Shown: positions 7,481 through 16,968, numbered from the stretch's first letter. The stretch: 64,000 bases of DNA from DATJLY01 sp963729295 (GCA_963729295.1 CAVSNJ010000028.1:186001-250000), one strand, 5' to 3'. Notes: generated by a model not told the origin, from the sequence alone. Made by a program: numbers and translations.

Positions 7481-8710
7481 CTACTGCGCGGCGGTGCGCA
7501 TCGCCTTGCGCGCGAGCTTAGCGTCGGACACCTGCGGCTGGAGATTGAAGAGCCGCACGGCGTTGCCGCCGAGGATGTTGCGCTTCTGCTGTTCGTTGAG
7601 GAACGGCAGGTCGTAGATCGTGCTCGGCAGATCCATGTCCCAATGCGGATAGTCGGACGAATAGAGAAGCTGCGTGTCGGCCTTGAGGAGCTCGAACGTC
7701 AGCTCGAGCGCCTTGCGATTCTCCACCATCTCCATCGGCTGCGTCGTGTAGTACATGTCGCGCATGTAGTCGGACGGCTTCTTCTTCAGAAGCGGCACCT
7801 CGGACGAGCGCATCATGTATTCGTTGTCGAGCCGCTGCATCAGGAAGGGCAGCCACGCGAGCCCGCTCTCGATCCAGATGACCTTGAGGTTCGGATAGCG
7901 CTCGGGCATCGCGTTGCAGATCCAGTTGGTGAGATGCACGACGTTGTACCAGGTGAAGCCCAGCGCGTGGACGGCGATGAAGCGGTTGCAGAGCTCCATC
8001 GTGCGGTCGCCGCCCCACATGAAGCCGGAATGGAACGCGAGCGGCAGCTTACGTTCTTGCAGCATGGCGTAGGTGCGCGCGTAGCAATTGTCCCACACGC
8101 CCTTGTAGCGCGGCGCCGTGACGCAGAACCCGACGACGCCCGGCTTGTCGCCCAGCTCCTCGATCATGCGCTCGCAGGCCGGAGGATCGTTGAACGGGAG
8201 ATAGAGGCTCGCCTTGATGCGCGGCTCGGCCGAGATGACGTGATCGATGAGCCAGCGGTTATAGGCGCGCGACAGCGCCACCTCGACCTCGGCGCGCGGC
8301 GTCAATCCCAGCGACAGCATCGGCGTCGGGAAGAGGCAGGTCTGATCGACGCCGAACGCGTCCATCCAGCGCTTCGTCAGCGAAATGTCGCGGTTGACGC
8401 CGGCGGGCGTCTTTTCCTTGTGCCGGCCCCGGTAGCGCGTGACGCGGCCCGCCATCTCCTGGTACGAGCCGCGCGGCGAAGTGATGCCGCCTTCGCGCAC
8501 GCCCTGGACCTTCGCCTGGTGGCGCATCACCGGGTCCTCGATATATTCGAGGATCTGCTGGAACGACTCGGTCTCGTAATGGTGCGAGTCGACGTCGACG
8601 ATGCAGAAATCCTCGTATTTTCGCTTCGCCGCCTGCTCGGCCGCATGGGCGAGCAAGGTCGGCGTGTCGAATTCCTCGAGGCTATGGTCGCGGAGATTGA
8701 CGGTATCCAT
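7481..8710 (-). CDS. amidohydrolase family metal-dependent hydrolase
   Basis: 409 residues of the amidohydrolase_2 (ACMSD/decarboxylase-like) superfamily. The canonical HxH is replaced by VDVDSHHYE near residue 38; the other metal and catalytic stations are LAFHSGF (His near 228), IWIESGLAWLP and SSDYPHWD with the catalytic Asp (near 370). Members hydrolyse or decarboxylate cyclic acids and amides. It is clearly homologous over its length to the gene at 9988 and ends with the same NILG.NA.R.FN tail. It sits downstream of the 117-residue gene and a Rieske ferredoxin in one leftward unit. Confidence 0.88.
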   Translation of the reverse strand: MDTVNLRDHSLEEFDTPTLLAHAAEQAAKRKYEDFCIVDVDSHHYETESFQQILEYIEDPVMRHQAKVQGVREGGITSPRGSYQEMAGRVTRYRGRHKEKTPAGVNRDISLTKRWMDAFGVDQTCLFPTPMLSLGLTPRAEVEVALSRAYNRWLIDHVISAEPRIKASLYLPFNDPPACERMIEELGDKPGVVGFCVTAPRYKGVWDNCYARTYAMLQERKLPLAFHSGFMWGGDRTMELCNRFIAVHALGFTWYNVVHLTNWICNAMPERYPNLKVIWIESGLAWLPFLMQRLDNEYMMRSSEVPLLKKKPSDYMRDMYYTTQPMEMVENRKALELTFELLKADTQLLYSSDYPHWDMDLPSTIYDLPFLNEQQKRNILGGNAVRLFNLQPQVSDAKLARKAMRTAAQ

Positions 8711-8727
8711 GCGTTCTCAACTCCTTC

Positions 8728-9081
8728 TTAGGAGGCGATTTCGGAATCTGAATCGGCGTGGCGCTTGCGCTTGCCGAGGCTGGTCCAGGATTGCCACAGG
8801 CCCAACTCGAAGACGAGCGAATTGACGGCCTCGAGCATCGCGGTGCAGCCGATCATCACGTCGGTAACCGTGACGCCCATATTGCCCGCAAAGGGCGGCG
8901 GCGGCTCGCCTTCCTGGCACTTGGCGCCGTAGGCGCGGATGATGGCAGCCAAGACCGAGCCCAGCCCGTCGTCGGGAATATCGGCGAGGCGATTCTCGTC
9001 GACCGCCTCGGCCATGAGCCCGGCCAACTCGCCGGCCAGCTCCGACATGCGCGCGCACTTGTCGCCGTCAGATTGCGACAT
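8728..9081 (-). CDS. unrecognised 117-residue protein between ferredoxin and amidohydrolase
   Basis: Opens MSQSDGDKCARM at ATG 9081, overlapping the last 14 bases of the Rieske ferredoxin gene; the overlap and orientation say it is cotranslated with it. It is mostly helical by composition, with two Cys (KCARM and GAKCQEG) and a PPPPFAGNMGVTVTDVMIGC segment, and no membrane helix long enough to call. No family is recognised. It is absent from the mirror-image module on the right, so it is not essential for the ferredoxin-hydrolase pairing. Confidence 0.7.
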   Translation of the reverse strand: MSQSDGDKCARMSELAGELAGLMAEAVDENRLADIPDDGLGSVLAAIIRAYGAKCQEGEPPPPFAGNMGVTVTDVMIGCTAMLEAVNSLVFELGLWQSWTSLGKRKRHADSDSEIAS

Positions 9082-9433
9082 ACACCTCTCCGTTGCGCTC
9101 GACGACGCTGAATTTTTGCAGCCGGATGCGCGAATTGCAGACATGCGTGCCGTCGGCCAGATGGTATTCATAGCCATGCCACGGGCACACGATGTGCATG
9201 TCGGCCTCGTCGAATTTCTGGCCCATGTACATGCCGTCCTTGCCGATCACGTCCACCACTTGCGGCATGCGCACGCCCTCGCAGGCGGGGCCGCCCTGGT
9301 GTGGGCATTGGTTGCGATAGGCGTAATACTTGCCGGCGTGGCGGATGACGCCGACCTCGACCTCGCCCGAGCGCACGATCCGTACGCCGCCATCGGCGAT
9401 TTCGCCCTCCCGGCACACCAAGACTTCGGCCAT
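9068..9433 (-). CDS. Rieske [2Fe-2S] ferredoxin-like protein (left copy)
   Basis: 121 residues, one Rieske domain. Cluster ligands are C43-P-H45 and C83-P-W-H86; the 37 residues between the pairs are longer than in classic Rieske ferredoxins and carry a GQKFDEADMH insertion. No signal peptide. As a small soluble Rieske protein it could pass electrons to an oxygenase such as the one at 2752, or act with the amidohydrolase encoded just after it. It faces an equally long homologue at 9609 across a 175-base divergent promoter region. Confidence 0.88.
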   Translation of the reverse strand: MAEVLVCREGEIADGGVRIVRSGEVEVGVIRHAGKYYAYRNQCPHQGGPACEGVRMPQVVDVIGKDGMYMGQKFDEADMHIVCPWHGYEYHLADGTHVCNSRIRLQKFSVVERNGEVYVAI

Positions 9434-9608
9434 GTTGCTCCCGATCCTTTCACGCGTGTTCTCGACGCCCCCTCGCAAGCGCCGCAGCAAGCGTAAGGCC
9501 CGCCTCGCCTGCCCGTCAATGGCGTTGGCCGCGTCAGAGCCGCGCAAAACGGGCGCTTGACCCCCGGCAATCCCTGCTTGATCCTCGCCTCCGGCGAAAG
9601 GGCAGGAC

Positions 9609-9974
9609 ATGGTTGACGTATTCGTGTGCAAAACCGGCGAACTGAAGGACGGCGAGGTGCGCATCGTCAGCGCCCGAGACACCGACGTCGGCGTCTATCG
9701 CCACGGCGGGACATACTATGCCTACCGCAACCAGTGCGCGCACCAGGGCGGACCCGCCTGCGAGGGTTTGATGCTGCCGAAAGTGCTCGACGTGCTGGCG
9801 CCCGACCGCACGCATTTGGGCCAGAAATTCGACGAAGGCGAGATGCACATCATCTGCCCCTGGCACGGCTGGGAATACAAACTCGAAAGCGGCGAATGCG
9901 CGACCGACCGCCGCATCCGCCTGCAAAAATTCGCCGTCACGGAAAAGGACGGCGCGATCTACATCGCCCTCTGA
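9609..9974 (+). CDS. Rieske [2Fe-2S] ferredoxin-like protein (right copy)
   Basis: Also 121 residues with the same ligand spacing (C43-A-H45, C83-P-W-H86) and the same long central insertion, GQKFDEGEMH. It lines up with the left copy from end to end without gaps, so the two are duplicates that have since diverged. The ATG at 9609 opens MVDVFVCKTGEL. The amidohydrolase at 9988 starts 13 bases after its stop, in one operon. Confidence 0.88.
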   Translation: MVDVFVCKTGELKDGEVRIVSARDTDVGVYRHGGTYYAYRNQCAHQGGPACEGLMLPKVLDVLAPDRTHLGQKFDEGEMHIICPWHGWEYKLESGECATDRRIRLQKFAVTEKDGAIYIAL

Positions 9975-9987
9975 GAAGGGATTTCCC

Positions 9988-11235
9988 ATGGACACGATGG
10001 ACGTGAAGTATCGCGAACCGGCCGCCGAAGAGTTCGACAGCCGCACGCTCTTGAAGAACGCCGAGCGCCAGGCGCGCCAGCGCCACTACGAGGACACGCT
10101 CATCATCGACGTGGACGCGCACCATTACGAGAACGAATCGTTCGACCAGATCGTGCCGTTCATCGAGGACCCGATCATCCGTCACACGGCCAGCGCCAAG
10201 AAGGGCATGACCGCCGGGCGCCCGACCTTGATGAATTCGCAGGTGGGCTTCCAGGACGTCGGCGGCCGCGTCACGCGCTACACGCTGCGCCGGACCGAGA
10301 AAGTGCCGCCCTCCCCGCATCGCGACGTCACGCTGACGACGCGCTGGATGGACGCGATCGGCATCGACATGATCTGTCTCTTCCCGACGCCGATGCTCAA
10401 TCTCGGCCTTCATCCCAGTGCCGAGATCGAGGTGGCGATCGCGCGGGCCTACAACGCGTGGCTGTGTGAGACGATCTTGGCGGCCGAGCCGCGGCTCCGC
10501 TCGATGCTCTATCTGCCGTTCAACGATCCCGAGGCCACATACAAGATGGTGAAGGATTTCGGACACCGCAAAGGCGTGGTCGGATTCATGGTGACGTCGG
10601 CGCGCTACAAGCCGGTCTACGACAACGCCTATATGAAGACCTATGCGCTTCTCGAAGAGATGAACCTGCCGATCTCGTTCCACGCGGCCTATAGCTGGGA
10701 CGACCGGCTCGTCGGCAATTCCAACCGCTTCATCACCGTGCACGCGCTGGGCTTCACCGTGTTCAACATGGTGAACCTCGCCAACTGGGTGGTGAACGGG
10801 CTGCCCGAGCGCTTCCCGAAGCTGCGCGTGATGTGGGTCGAGAGCGGGCTCGCCTGGGTCCCGTTCATGATGCAGCGTTTCGACAACGAATACATGATGC
10901 GCTCGTCCGAATGCCCGGCCCTCAAGATGAAGCCGTCGGACTATATGCGGCAGATGTATTTCACCTCGCAGCCGATGGAGATGGTGGGAAACCGCAGCGC
11001 GCTCGAAGAGACGTTCAAGATGATAAATGCCGAGACGCAGCTCTGCTACGCGTCCGACTATCCGCACTGGGACATGGATCTGCCGAGCACGATCTACGAC
11101 CTGCCGTTCCTCTCCGAACAGCAGAAGCGCAACATCCTCGGCGAGAACGCGCGCCGGTTCTTCAACATCGACAAGCCGGTGTGGTCGGAGTGGAAGATCG
11201 CAGCGCGCGCGGCCAAGCAGGCGGCGGCGCAGTAG
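9988..11235 (+). CDS. amidohydrolase family metal-dependent hydrolase (right copy)
   Basis: 415 residues with IIDVDAHHYE, ISFHAAYSWDD, VMWVESGLAWVP and ASDYPHWDMD at the same stations as the left copy, so it should share fold and chemistry (hydrolysis or decarboxylation of a cyclic acid or amide with one metal ion). Regions around the His and the central loop differ most, which suggests a different but related substrate. ATG 9988 has AAGGGA upstream. The stop is six bases from the convergent PEP-CTERM gene. Confidence 0.88.
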   Translation: MDTMDVKYREPAAEEFDSRTLLKNAERQARQRHYEDTLIIDVDAHHYENESFDQIVPFIEDPIIRHTASAKKGMTAGRPTLMNSQVGFQDVGGRVTRYTLRRTEKVPPSPHRDVTLTTRWMDAIGIDMICLFPTPMLNLGLHPSAEIEVAIARAYNAWLCETILAAEPRLRSMLYLPFNDPEATYKMVKDFGHRKGVVGFMVTSARYKPVYDNAYMKTYALLEEMNLPISFHAAYSWDDRLVGNSNRFITVHALGFTVFNMVNLANWVVNGLPERFPKLRVMWVESGLAWVPFMMQRFDNEYMMRSSECPALKMKPSDYMRQMYFTSQPMEMVGNRSALEETFKMINAETQLCYASDYPHWDMDLPSTIYDLPFLSEQQKRNILGENARRFFNIDKPVWSEWKIAARAAKQAAAQ

Positions 11236-11241
11236 CTCAGC

Positions 11242-11823
11242 TTACCGCCGCGACGGGAGGACCCAGGGGCGGGTGCGGCCGAAGCACAAGAGCGTCGCCA
11301 GCATGGCGGCGAAAAGCCACCCGCTCGGCGGCTCGGGAACCGGCGCCGGCGGATCGACCGCGGTGAAGCTCACCACCGCGGAGCTCGCTCCCTGGTCTGC
11401 CCAGTACCAGTAGTTGGTGCCGTCGTAGAACAGGTTGTAATCGGTCCCCGCGGTTTCGAGCAGAAGTCCGTCGTCATCGAAATAGGCGCCGGCCGCAGAG
11501 TCGGCACCGGCGGGATAGAAATCGTTGTCGTAGAGGAAATATCCGTCCGGCGAATAGGCCGTGGGGCCGCCGATCTCGCCGACGAGGCCGGTGATGGCGG
11601 CGCCGTTCACCTCGCCGGAGATCGACAGGATGTCGTAGCCGCCGGGCAGCGGCGCGCTCGGGTCGGGCGTCGCGGCGGTGAAGAAGGACCCGTCGCCGGA
11701 GACCCCGTCGCCGCTGAAGGAGAAGGTGTAGTAGAGCACCCCGGCGCTTGCCGGCGCCGCGAGGGCGGCGAAGGCGATCATGACCAAAGTTGCGATCGAC
11801 AGTCTAAGTCCCTGATTTATCAT
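11242..11823 (-). CDS. PEP-CTERM sorted exported protein
   Basis: 193 residues: signal peptide (ATLVMIAFAALAAPASA), a Gly/Asp/Tyr-rich beta-type middle, and a C-terminal PVPEPPSGWLFAAMLATLL followed by Arg residues. VPEP, a hydrophobic helix and a basic tail make the PEP-CTERM signal that exosortase (EpsH family) processes, usually for proteins of the exopolysaccharide matrix or cell surface. No exosortase gene is in the window. The function of the mature part is unknown. A sigma-54-like promoter lies about 120 bases upstream. A second PEP-CTERM gene is at 31692. Confidence 0.82.
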   Translation of the reverse strand: MINQGLRLSIATLVMIAFAALAAPASAGVLYYTFSFSGDGVSGDGSFFTAATPDPSAPLPGGYDILSISGEVNGAAITGLVGEIGGPTAYSPDGYFLYDNDFYPAGADSAAGAYFDDDGLLLETAGTDYNLFYDGTNYWYWADQGASSAVVSFTAVDPPAPVPEPPSGWLFAAMLATLLCFGRTRPWVLPSRR

Positions 11824-11941
11824 GATTTATTTTCCGATCGCGCCACTGGAGCGTGGCGCGGACATAGTAAGGCCCGCGCTAATTCCAATGATTTACGCCG
11901 CAGCGCGCATTCAGGATCACCCGGTATTCGCTTATTTTATC

Positions 11942-11957
11942 TGCAAAATTGCCGCCA
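11942..11957 (-). promoter_or_regulatory. possible sigma-54 promoter of the PEP-CTERM gene
   Basis: On the minus strand TGGCGGC, four bases, TTGCA: the invariant GG and GC pairs are separated by the required 10 bases, and 9 of 12 consensus positions match. The start of transcription would be near 11930, giving a leader of about 105 bases that contains an inverted repeat (GCGCCAC/GTGGCGC, 11840-11857 region). It is weaker than the site before the other PEP-CTERM gene. Confidence 0.5.
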
Positions 11958-12041
11958 CCGGAGGGCCGGGCCGCGCCAGTCAGTCGCCCGCCGCGAGATG
12001 GGGTTTGGATGGGGCGGCCCAGGGATTATGTTAGGAGCGCG

Positions 12042-12227
12042 ATGGCAGACGATCCCAACATCGAGTTCACGAACGAGCCCCTCCACGTCGTGTTCGAGCA
12101 GCAGGTCCGCGAGATGCTCGACCGCTCCGAGCTCACCGAGGAGCAGAAGCAGGAGATTCTCGTCGCGCTCCAATGCCCGTGCTGCGGCGCGGGCGGAATG
12201 TCGCTGTCGATCAAGCTGAAGGACTAG
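12042..12227 (+). CDS. small protein with a single C-terminal CxxC pair
   Basis: 61 residues opening MADDPNIEFTNEP, with TTAGGAGCGCG upstream as a good ribosome binding site. A helix rich in Glu and Gln (EQQVREMLDRSELTEEQKQE) precedes QCPCCGAGGM. One Cys pair could bind half a zinc site, so dimerisation or partner binding is likely if it is a zinc ribbon. No family is recognised. It stands alone between the PEP-CTERM gene and a convergent dioxygenase gene. Confidence 0.72.
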   Translation: MADDPNIEFTNEPLHVVFEQQVREMLDRSELTEEQKQEILVALQCPCCGAGGMSLSIKLKD

Positions 12228-12260
12228 CGGTCAAAATCTGACAGCGCAGCAACAGGCAAG

Positions 12261-13082
12261 TCAGCTCGCTTCCCAAGCATCGAGGCCAATCAGCTTGCGG
12301 CCAAGCGGCATCAAACTGGCTGGCGGCCAGGGTTCGACCCGGTCATAGCCCTGGCGGGTGCGCCACCAGGGAACGCAACGGCCGGTTCGCCAGGATTGAA
12401 TTGCAGCATCGCGCATCTGCTGATCCCCGGCGGGATACATCGCAACATAGAAGGCGAGGCGCGGCTTTGCCGAAAGGTTCCTCGAATTCCCGTGCGGCAG
12501 CCTCGAGTCCCATACGATCAGATCGCCGGCCTGTGCCGGTACGGACAAAACATCCCTGCCCTGCGCGTCGGCTAACCAATTCGCGTCGCCGTCAGTGTCG
12601 ATCGCCGGCTCCTTCGGCCAGCCGGAGCGGTCGCGATAGAGCGACGGTACACAGCGAAAGCCGCCCTGATCCGCCGCGGTATCGGTCAGCGCCAGAACGC
12701 CTTGCAGCATCCGAGGGCCGTCATCCCACGGGTCGCGGTCCCAGTGCAGATCGTATGGCGCTTCGTCGCCGGGCCGCCACGGCGGGGTGAACCGGCACGA
12801 GTCCAGCGTTACCCAGAGCGCCTCGTTTCCCCACAATTTGGCCCAGATCCGGTGAAGCCGCGGACATTGCCGGATGTCCCACTGAACCTGGTGACCCCAA
12901 ATCGGAAGGAGATCGTGCAATCCTCCGCTGTGAGTGGGCCATCGATCCGGGTCGTTCACCGAAAGCCCAAATTCGCTTTCGATCACCGAGACGAGTTCAG
13001 CGCACAGTTCTTTTGGCACAGCCTCGGCCGCTCGGACCCAACCGTGTTCGTTGAAATGCGCCAGATCGACTAAGGAGCTCAT
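12261..13082 (-). CDS. phytanoyl-CoA dioxygenase (PhyH)-like protein
   Basis: 273 residues. The 2-oxoglutarate/Fe(II) oxygenase facial triad can be read as YDLHWDRDPW (H-x-D, about residues 124-126) and WDSRLPHGN (His near 205), followed by a conserved Arg (KPRLAFYV). Such enzymes hydroxylate small molecules in the cytosol; the substrate is unknown. The ATG at 13082 lies four bases after the hydantoinase B stop, so it is probably the last gene of that operon. Its codon use is less GC-biased than its neighbours, which may mean later acquisition. Confidence 0.82.
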   Translation of the reverse strand: MSSLVDLAHFNEHGWVRAAEAVPKELCAELVSVIESEFGLSVNDPDRWPTHSGGLHDLLPIWGHQVQWDIRQCPRLHRIWAKLWGNEALWVTLDSCRFTPPWRPGDEAPYDLHWDRDPWDDGPRMLQGVLALTDTAADQGGFRCVPSLYRDRSGWPKEPAIDTDGDANWLADAQGRDVLSVPAQAGDLIVWDSRLPHGNSRNLSAKPRLAFYVAMYPAGDQQMRDAAIQSWRTGRCVPWWRTRQGYDRVEPWPPASLMPLGRKLIGLDAWEAS

Positions 13083-13086
13083 CCGC

Positions 13087-14868
13087 TCAGTGCGAAGAGG
13101 CGGCGCCCGCGGCCTTGAGCGCCGCGCGCTTCTTCGCCGTCGCATCCGCGTCGATGGCGAAGGTCGCGGGATCGAGCACGACGCCGTAAAGCTCGGCCGC
13201 GGCCGCGAGCGAGACGTAGCCTTCCTTCACGTCGCTCTGCACCGCGGCCGGATCGCGCTGCCACGGCGGCCCGTAGCCGCCGCCGCCGCCCGAGCGCAGG
13301 CGGTAAGCATCGCCCGCCTTGATCGGCGCGATCAGCACCTTGGCATTCGGGAAATCCTCCTTCCACTTGCCGTCGGTCCTGAGCGCGACCTCGTTGCCGG
13401 CCGCCTCCTTGCCGCCATCGAGTCCCCAAGGCTTGCAGTGCGCGCGATCGATCTGGCTGCCGAAGGTGATGGGAGAGCGCGCCCGCGTCACGCGCTCGAG
13501 CCCGAGCCCGCCGCGATACTTGCCGGCGCCGCCCGAATCCGGGATGAGCGCGTAGCGCTCGACCACGACCGGATATTTCTGCTCGACCTGCTCGTTCGGG
13601 CTGTTGTGCGTGTCGCCGTCATTGAGGCAGACGACGCCCGAGACGCCGTCCTCGGTGCGCTTGGCGCCCCAGCCGCCGCCCAGCGGCCCGAAATTGCCGA
13701 TGAAGAACTCGCGTTCCTTGGGATTGATGCCGTAGAAGCCCGCGGCGAGGAGATCGGCGTGATGGCCGGCGATGACGCGGTCGGGGATCGCGGGCTCCAA
13801 GGCCTTGAAGACCGTATCGATGATGGTCATCGGAAAGGCCATCCATTGCCGCATCGGCGCGGGACGCGTCGCGCTCACGATGCGGCCCGGCGGTACGATC
13901 GATTTGAGGCTGCGGAACGAGCCGTCGTTGATCGGGTAGTCGCGCGGCGAGGTCACGCATTTATAGGCGACCTGGGTGCAGCCGAGCCCGGTCGTGGCGC
14001 CGGAATTGTAGAAGCCCCGCACCTGCGCCGAGACCTCCGACAAGTCGACCGTCATCTCGTCACCCTTGACGATGACCTTGACCTTGATCGGGACGCGCTT
14101 GCCGACATCGACGCCGTCATCGTCCATGTAAGATTCGGCCTCGTAGGTACCGTCGGGGATGCTGCGCGTGCGGGCGCGCGCCGAGACCTCGCAATGGTCC
14201 ATGATCGAGCGGACCGAGGCGAGCACGTCCTCGCGGCCGTAGCGGTCGAGAAGCTGCAGGAAGCGCCGCTCGCCGGTCTTGACCGCCGTCACCTGCGCGC
14301 GCAAGTCGCCCAGCGCGCGCGTCGGGATGCGCACGTTCATGCGGATGATGTCGACGACGTCCTGGTTGACCTTACCGGCCTTGTAGAGTTTCAGGAACGG
14401 CAGCTGCAGGCCCTCGGAATAGATGTCCGTGGTCATCCCGCCCAAGGTGCCACCGATGTCGATCCAGTGCGCCATGCAGCAGGCGAAGCCCGCGAGCACG
14501 CCCTTGTGGAAGATCGGCAGCGTGAGCGTGACGTGATAGAGATGACTGCCGGTGGTGTAGGCGTCGTTGGTGATGAGGATGTCGCCGGGATGGATGTCGC
14601 CGGCGAAATGCTTCAACTCGGACTTGATCGTTTCGGCCATGCCGCGGATGAAGGTCGGGAGCCCGATGCCGATCGAGATGGTCTCGCCCGTCGCGGTATA
14701 GAGGCCCGTGGTGAAGTCCAAGGCCTCGTAGATGATCATGTTGTAGGCCGTGCGCATGAGGTTCGTCTTCATCTCCTCGGTCACGGCGATGACGCCGTTG
14801 CGCACGATCTCCGTCACGACCGGATCGGCCTTGTGGACCTGCGGCGCCGCAGCTTCGAGCGTCGCCAT
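13087..14868 (-). CDS. hydantoinase/oxoprolinase B-type subunit
   Basis: 593 residues of the HyuB/OplaH B family, the partner of the A subunit in ATP-dependent opening of hydantoin, 5-oxoproline or related rings, or in acetone/acetophenone carboxylases. Recognised stretches are ALDFTTGLYTATGE, GDIHPGDILITNDAYT.GSH, HWIDIGG, PGGRI.SATRP.PM-type region, and C-terminal SGGGGGYGPP. Two ATGs (14871 and 14868) lie after GGGGAGGAA; the second has the better spacing and overlaps the hyuA stop as TGATG. Length and motifs are intact. Confidence 0.88.
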   Translation of the reverse strand: MATLEAAAPQVHKADPVVTEIVRNGVIAVTEEMKTNLMRTAYNMIIYEALDFTTGLYTATGETISIGIGLPTFIRGMAETIKSELKHFAGDIHPGDILITNDAYTTGSHLYHVTLTLPIFHKGVLAGFACCMAHWIDIGGTLGGMTTDIYSEGLQLPFLKLYKAGKVNQDVVDIIRMNVRIPTRALGDLRAQVTAVKTGERRFLQLLDRYGREDVLASVRSIMDHCEVSARARTRSIPDGTYEAESYMDDDGVDVGKRVPIKVKVIVKGDEMTVDLSEVSAQVRGFYNSGATTGLGCTQVAYKCVTSPRDYPINDGSFRSLKSIVPPGRIVSATRPAPMRQWMAFPMTIIDTVFKALEPAIPDRVIAGHHADLLAAGFYGINPKEREFFIGNFGPLGGGWGAKRTEDGVSGVVCLNDGDTHNSPNEQVEQKYPVVVERYALIPDSGGAGKYRGGLGLERVTRARSPITFGSQIDRAHCKPWGLDGGKEAAGNEVALRTDGKWKEDFPNAKVLIAPIKAGDAYRLRSGGGGGYGPPWQRDPAAVQSDVKEGYVSLAAAAELYGVVLDPATFAIDADATAKKRAALKAAGAASSH

Positions 14869-16968
14869 CATTTCCTCCCCGCGACGGTGATAACGAGATT
14901 GCCCCACTCGTCGACGACGAGCTTGTCGCCGGGATTGACGACGGTGGTCGAGGCATGCTCCTCGACCAGCGCCGGGCCGGTGATGCGGTTGCCGGCGAGG
15001 AGGCCGGCGCGGGCATAGGTCGCGGTCTCCAGGAACCCGCCATCCTCGCCGAAATAGACCGGACGCTTGCCGGTGAAAGTGCTTTTCTTCGGCGCGCGGC
15101 CGCCCGTCTCGATCCGCTCCGTCGGCGGCTTCTGCATGACCCCGGTGACGGTCGTCCTGAGGCTCACCACTTCCGCGCGCTCCTCGGGCGCGCAGGTGCC
15201 GTAGCGGAATTCGTGCTGCGCGTCGAAATGGCGCTTGATCGCCTCGCGGTCCTTCTTGCTCGAACACCTCCATCGGCAGATCGACGGTGACGGCGTGCTC
15301 CTGGCCGACATAGCGCATGTCGGCGGCGCGCTTCACCATGATCTCCTCGGGCCGGATCGAGGTGGCGGCGATGCTGCGCCGCCCGTCATCCTCGAGCGCG
15401 CCGTAGACGCGCTCGAGATCGGCGAAGTCGGCGTCGTCGAGCCGGGTGAACCAGGTGCGCACGAAATCGTAACGCAGGTCGGAGAACAGCATGCCGATCG
15501 CCGAGAACACGCCCGGCGCCGGCGGAACGATGACGCGGCGCATGCCGAGCTCGCGCGCGACAGCGACGGCGTGAAGCGGCCCCGCGCCGCCATAGGCGAC
15601 GAGCGCGAAATCGCCGACATCGAGGCCGCGCTCGGTGGTGACGCCTTTCACCGCATAGGACATCGCCGTGGACGCGACGCGCAAGATGCCGTCGGCCGCC
15701 GCGGTCACGTCCATGCCGAGCGGGCCCGCGACATGGGACTTGAGCGCACGCTCGGCCGCCGCCGTGTCGAGCTTCATCTCGCCGCCGAGGAAACGGTCGG
15801 CGCCGAGGCGGCCCAAGACGAGGTTGGCGTCGGTCACGGTCGGCAAAGTGCCGCCGAGCCCATAGCAGGCCGGGCCCGGCTGCGCGCCCGAGCTTTGCGG
15901 GCCGACGCGCAGCATCTCGTCCTCGACGCGCGCGATCGAGCCGCCGCCGGTGCCGACCTCGAATATGTCCATCATGGCGATCTGCACCGGCAGCGCCTTT
16001 TCGTAGCCGCCGAGGAGCGCGGCGCCGGTCGTGAGCGGCTCGCCCTTGTAGATGACGCCGGCCTTTGCCGTGGTGCCGCCCATGTCGAAGGCGATCGCGT
16101 TCTCGAGCCCCAGGTTGCGGCAGATGACGCGCGTGCCGATGACGCCCGCCGCGGGCCCGGATTCGAGCATGCGGACGCAGTATTTCTGCGCCTGGTCCGC
16201 CTCGTAGAGCCCGCCGGTCGATTGCACGACGAGGAACGAGCCCTTGAACCCGGCGCCGCGCAGATGCGCATTGATGCCGCCGATATAGTCGCGCACCTTC
16301 GGACCGATATAAGCGTTCGCGACGACGGTCGAGCAGCGCTCGAACTCGCGATATTCCTGCGACAGCTCGTGCGAGGCCGAGACGAACATGTCGGGATGGC
16401 GCGCCTCCAAGAGCGCCTTGGCGCGGGCCTCGTGCTCGGGGCTGCGATAGCAATGGAGGAAGAGGATCGCGACCGCCTCGACGCCCAGGCCCGCGAGCTT
16501 CTGGCCGAGGCCCGCGACCTCGGCCTCGTCGAGCGGGCGCTCGACCTCGCCGTCGGCCAGCACGCGCTCCTTCACCTCGAAGCGCAGCGCGCGCTCGACC
16601 AGCGGCACATGCTTCTGGAAGAAGAGGTTGTAGGAGTCCGGCCGGTTGATGCGGCCGATCTCGTAGATGTCGCGAAACCCCTCGGTGATGAGGAGCGCGG
16701 TCTTGGCGCCGGTGCGCTCCAAAATCGTGTTGATGGCGATCGTCGAGCCATGCAGGAAAAGCCCGACAGAATTGTATCGGGTGCCGGTCTTCGCGACGCC
16801 GGCATTGATGCCCTCGGCGAGATTGGCGGGCGTCGAGAGCGCCTTGCCCAAGGTGAGGCGCCCACTCGCCTCGTCGAAGACCGCGATATCAGTGAAGGTT
16901 CCGCCAATATCGGCCGCGAGCCGCAGGCCCGATGCTTCGTCGAACGGCACTGTGATTTTCCCCTGCAA
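14868..16968 (-). pseudogene. hydantoinase/oxoprolinase A-type subunit, frameshifted
   Basis: The N-terminal 570 residues (LAADIGGTFTDIAVFD ATP-binding loop, HGSTIAINTILER, FDMGGTTAKAGV, GTGGGSIA) are in one frame up to DLPMEVFEQ near 15265; the conserved C-terminus resumes at DREAIKRHFDAQHEFRYG in the next frame and ends at 14868. The span of 2,101 bases is one more than a multiple of three, so a single extra base around 15252-15260 explains it. Left uncorrected, the first frame continues as Arg-rich nonsense straight into hyuB as a false 1,293-residue fusion. It may be a true mutation or a sequencing error; codon bias downstream is intact, which favours a recent or artefactual change. Confidence 0.85.

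Noticed and set aside
12934..15018. 694-residue plus-strand frame opposite hyuB
   Set aside because: Antisense shadow rich in Arg, Asp, His; no motif.
13087..16968. One continuous 1,293-residue hydantoinase A-B fusion
   Set aside because: The middle is Arg-rich nonsense in which the true A-subunit C-terminus is readable in the next frame; the continuous frame is an artefact of the frameshift.
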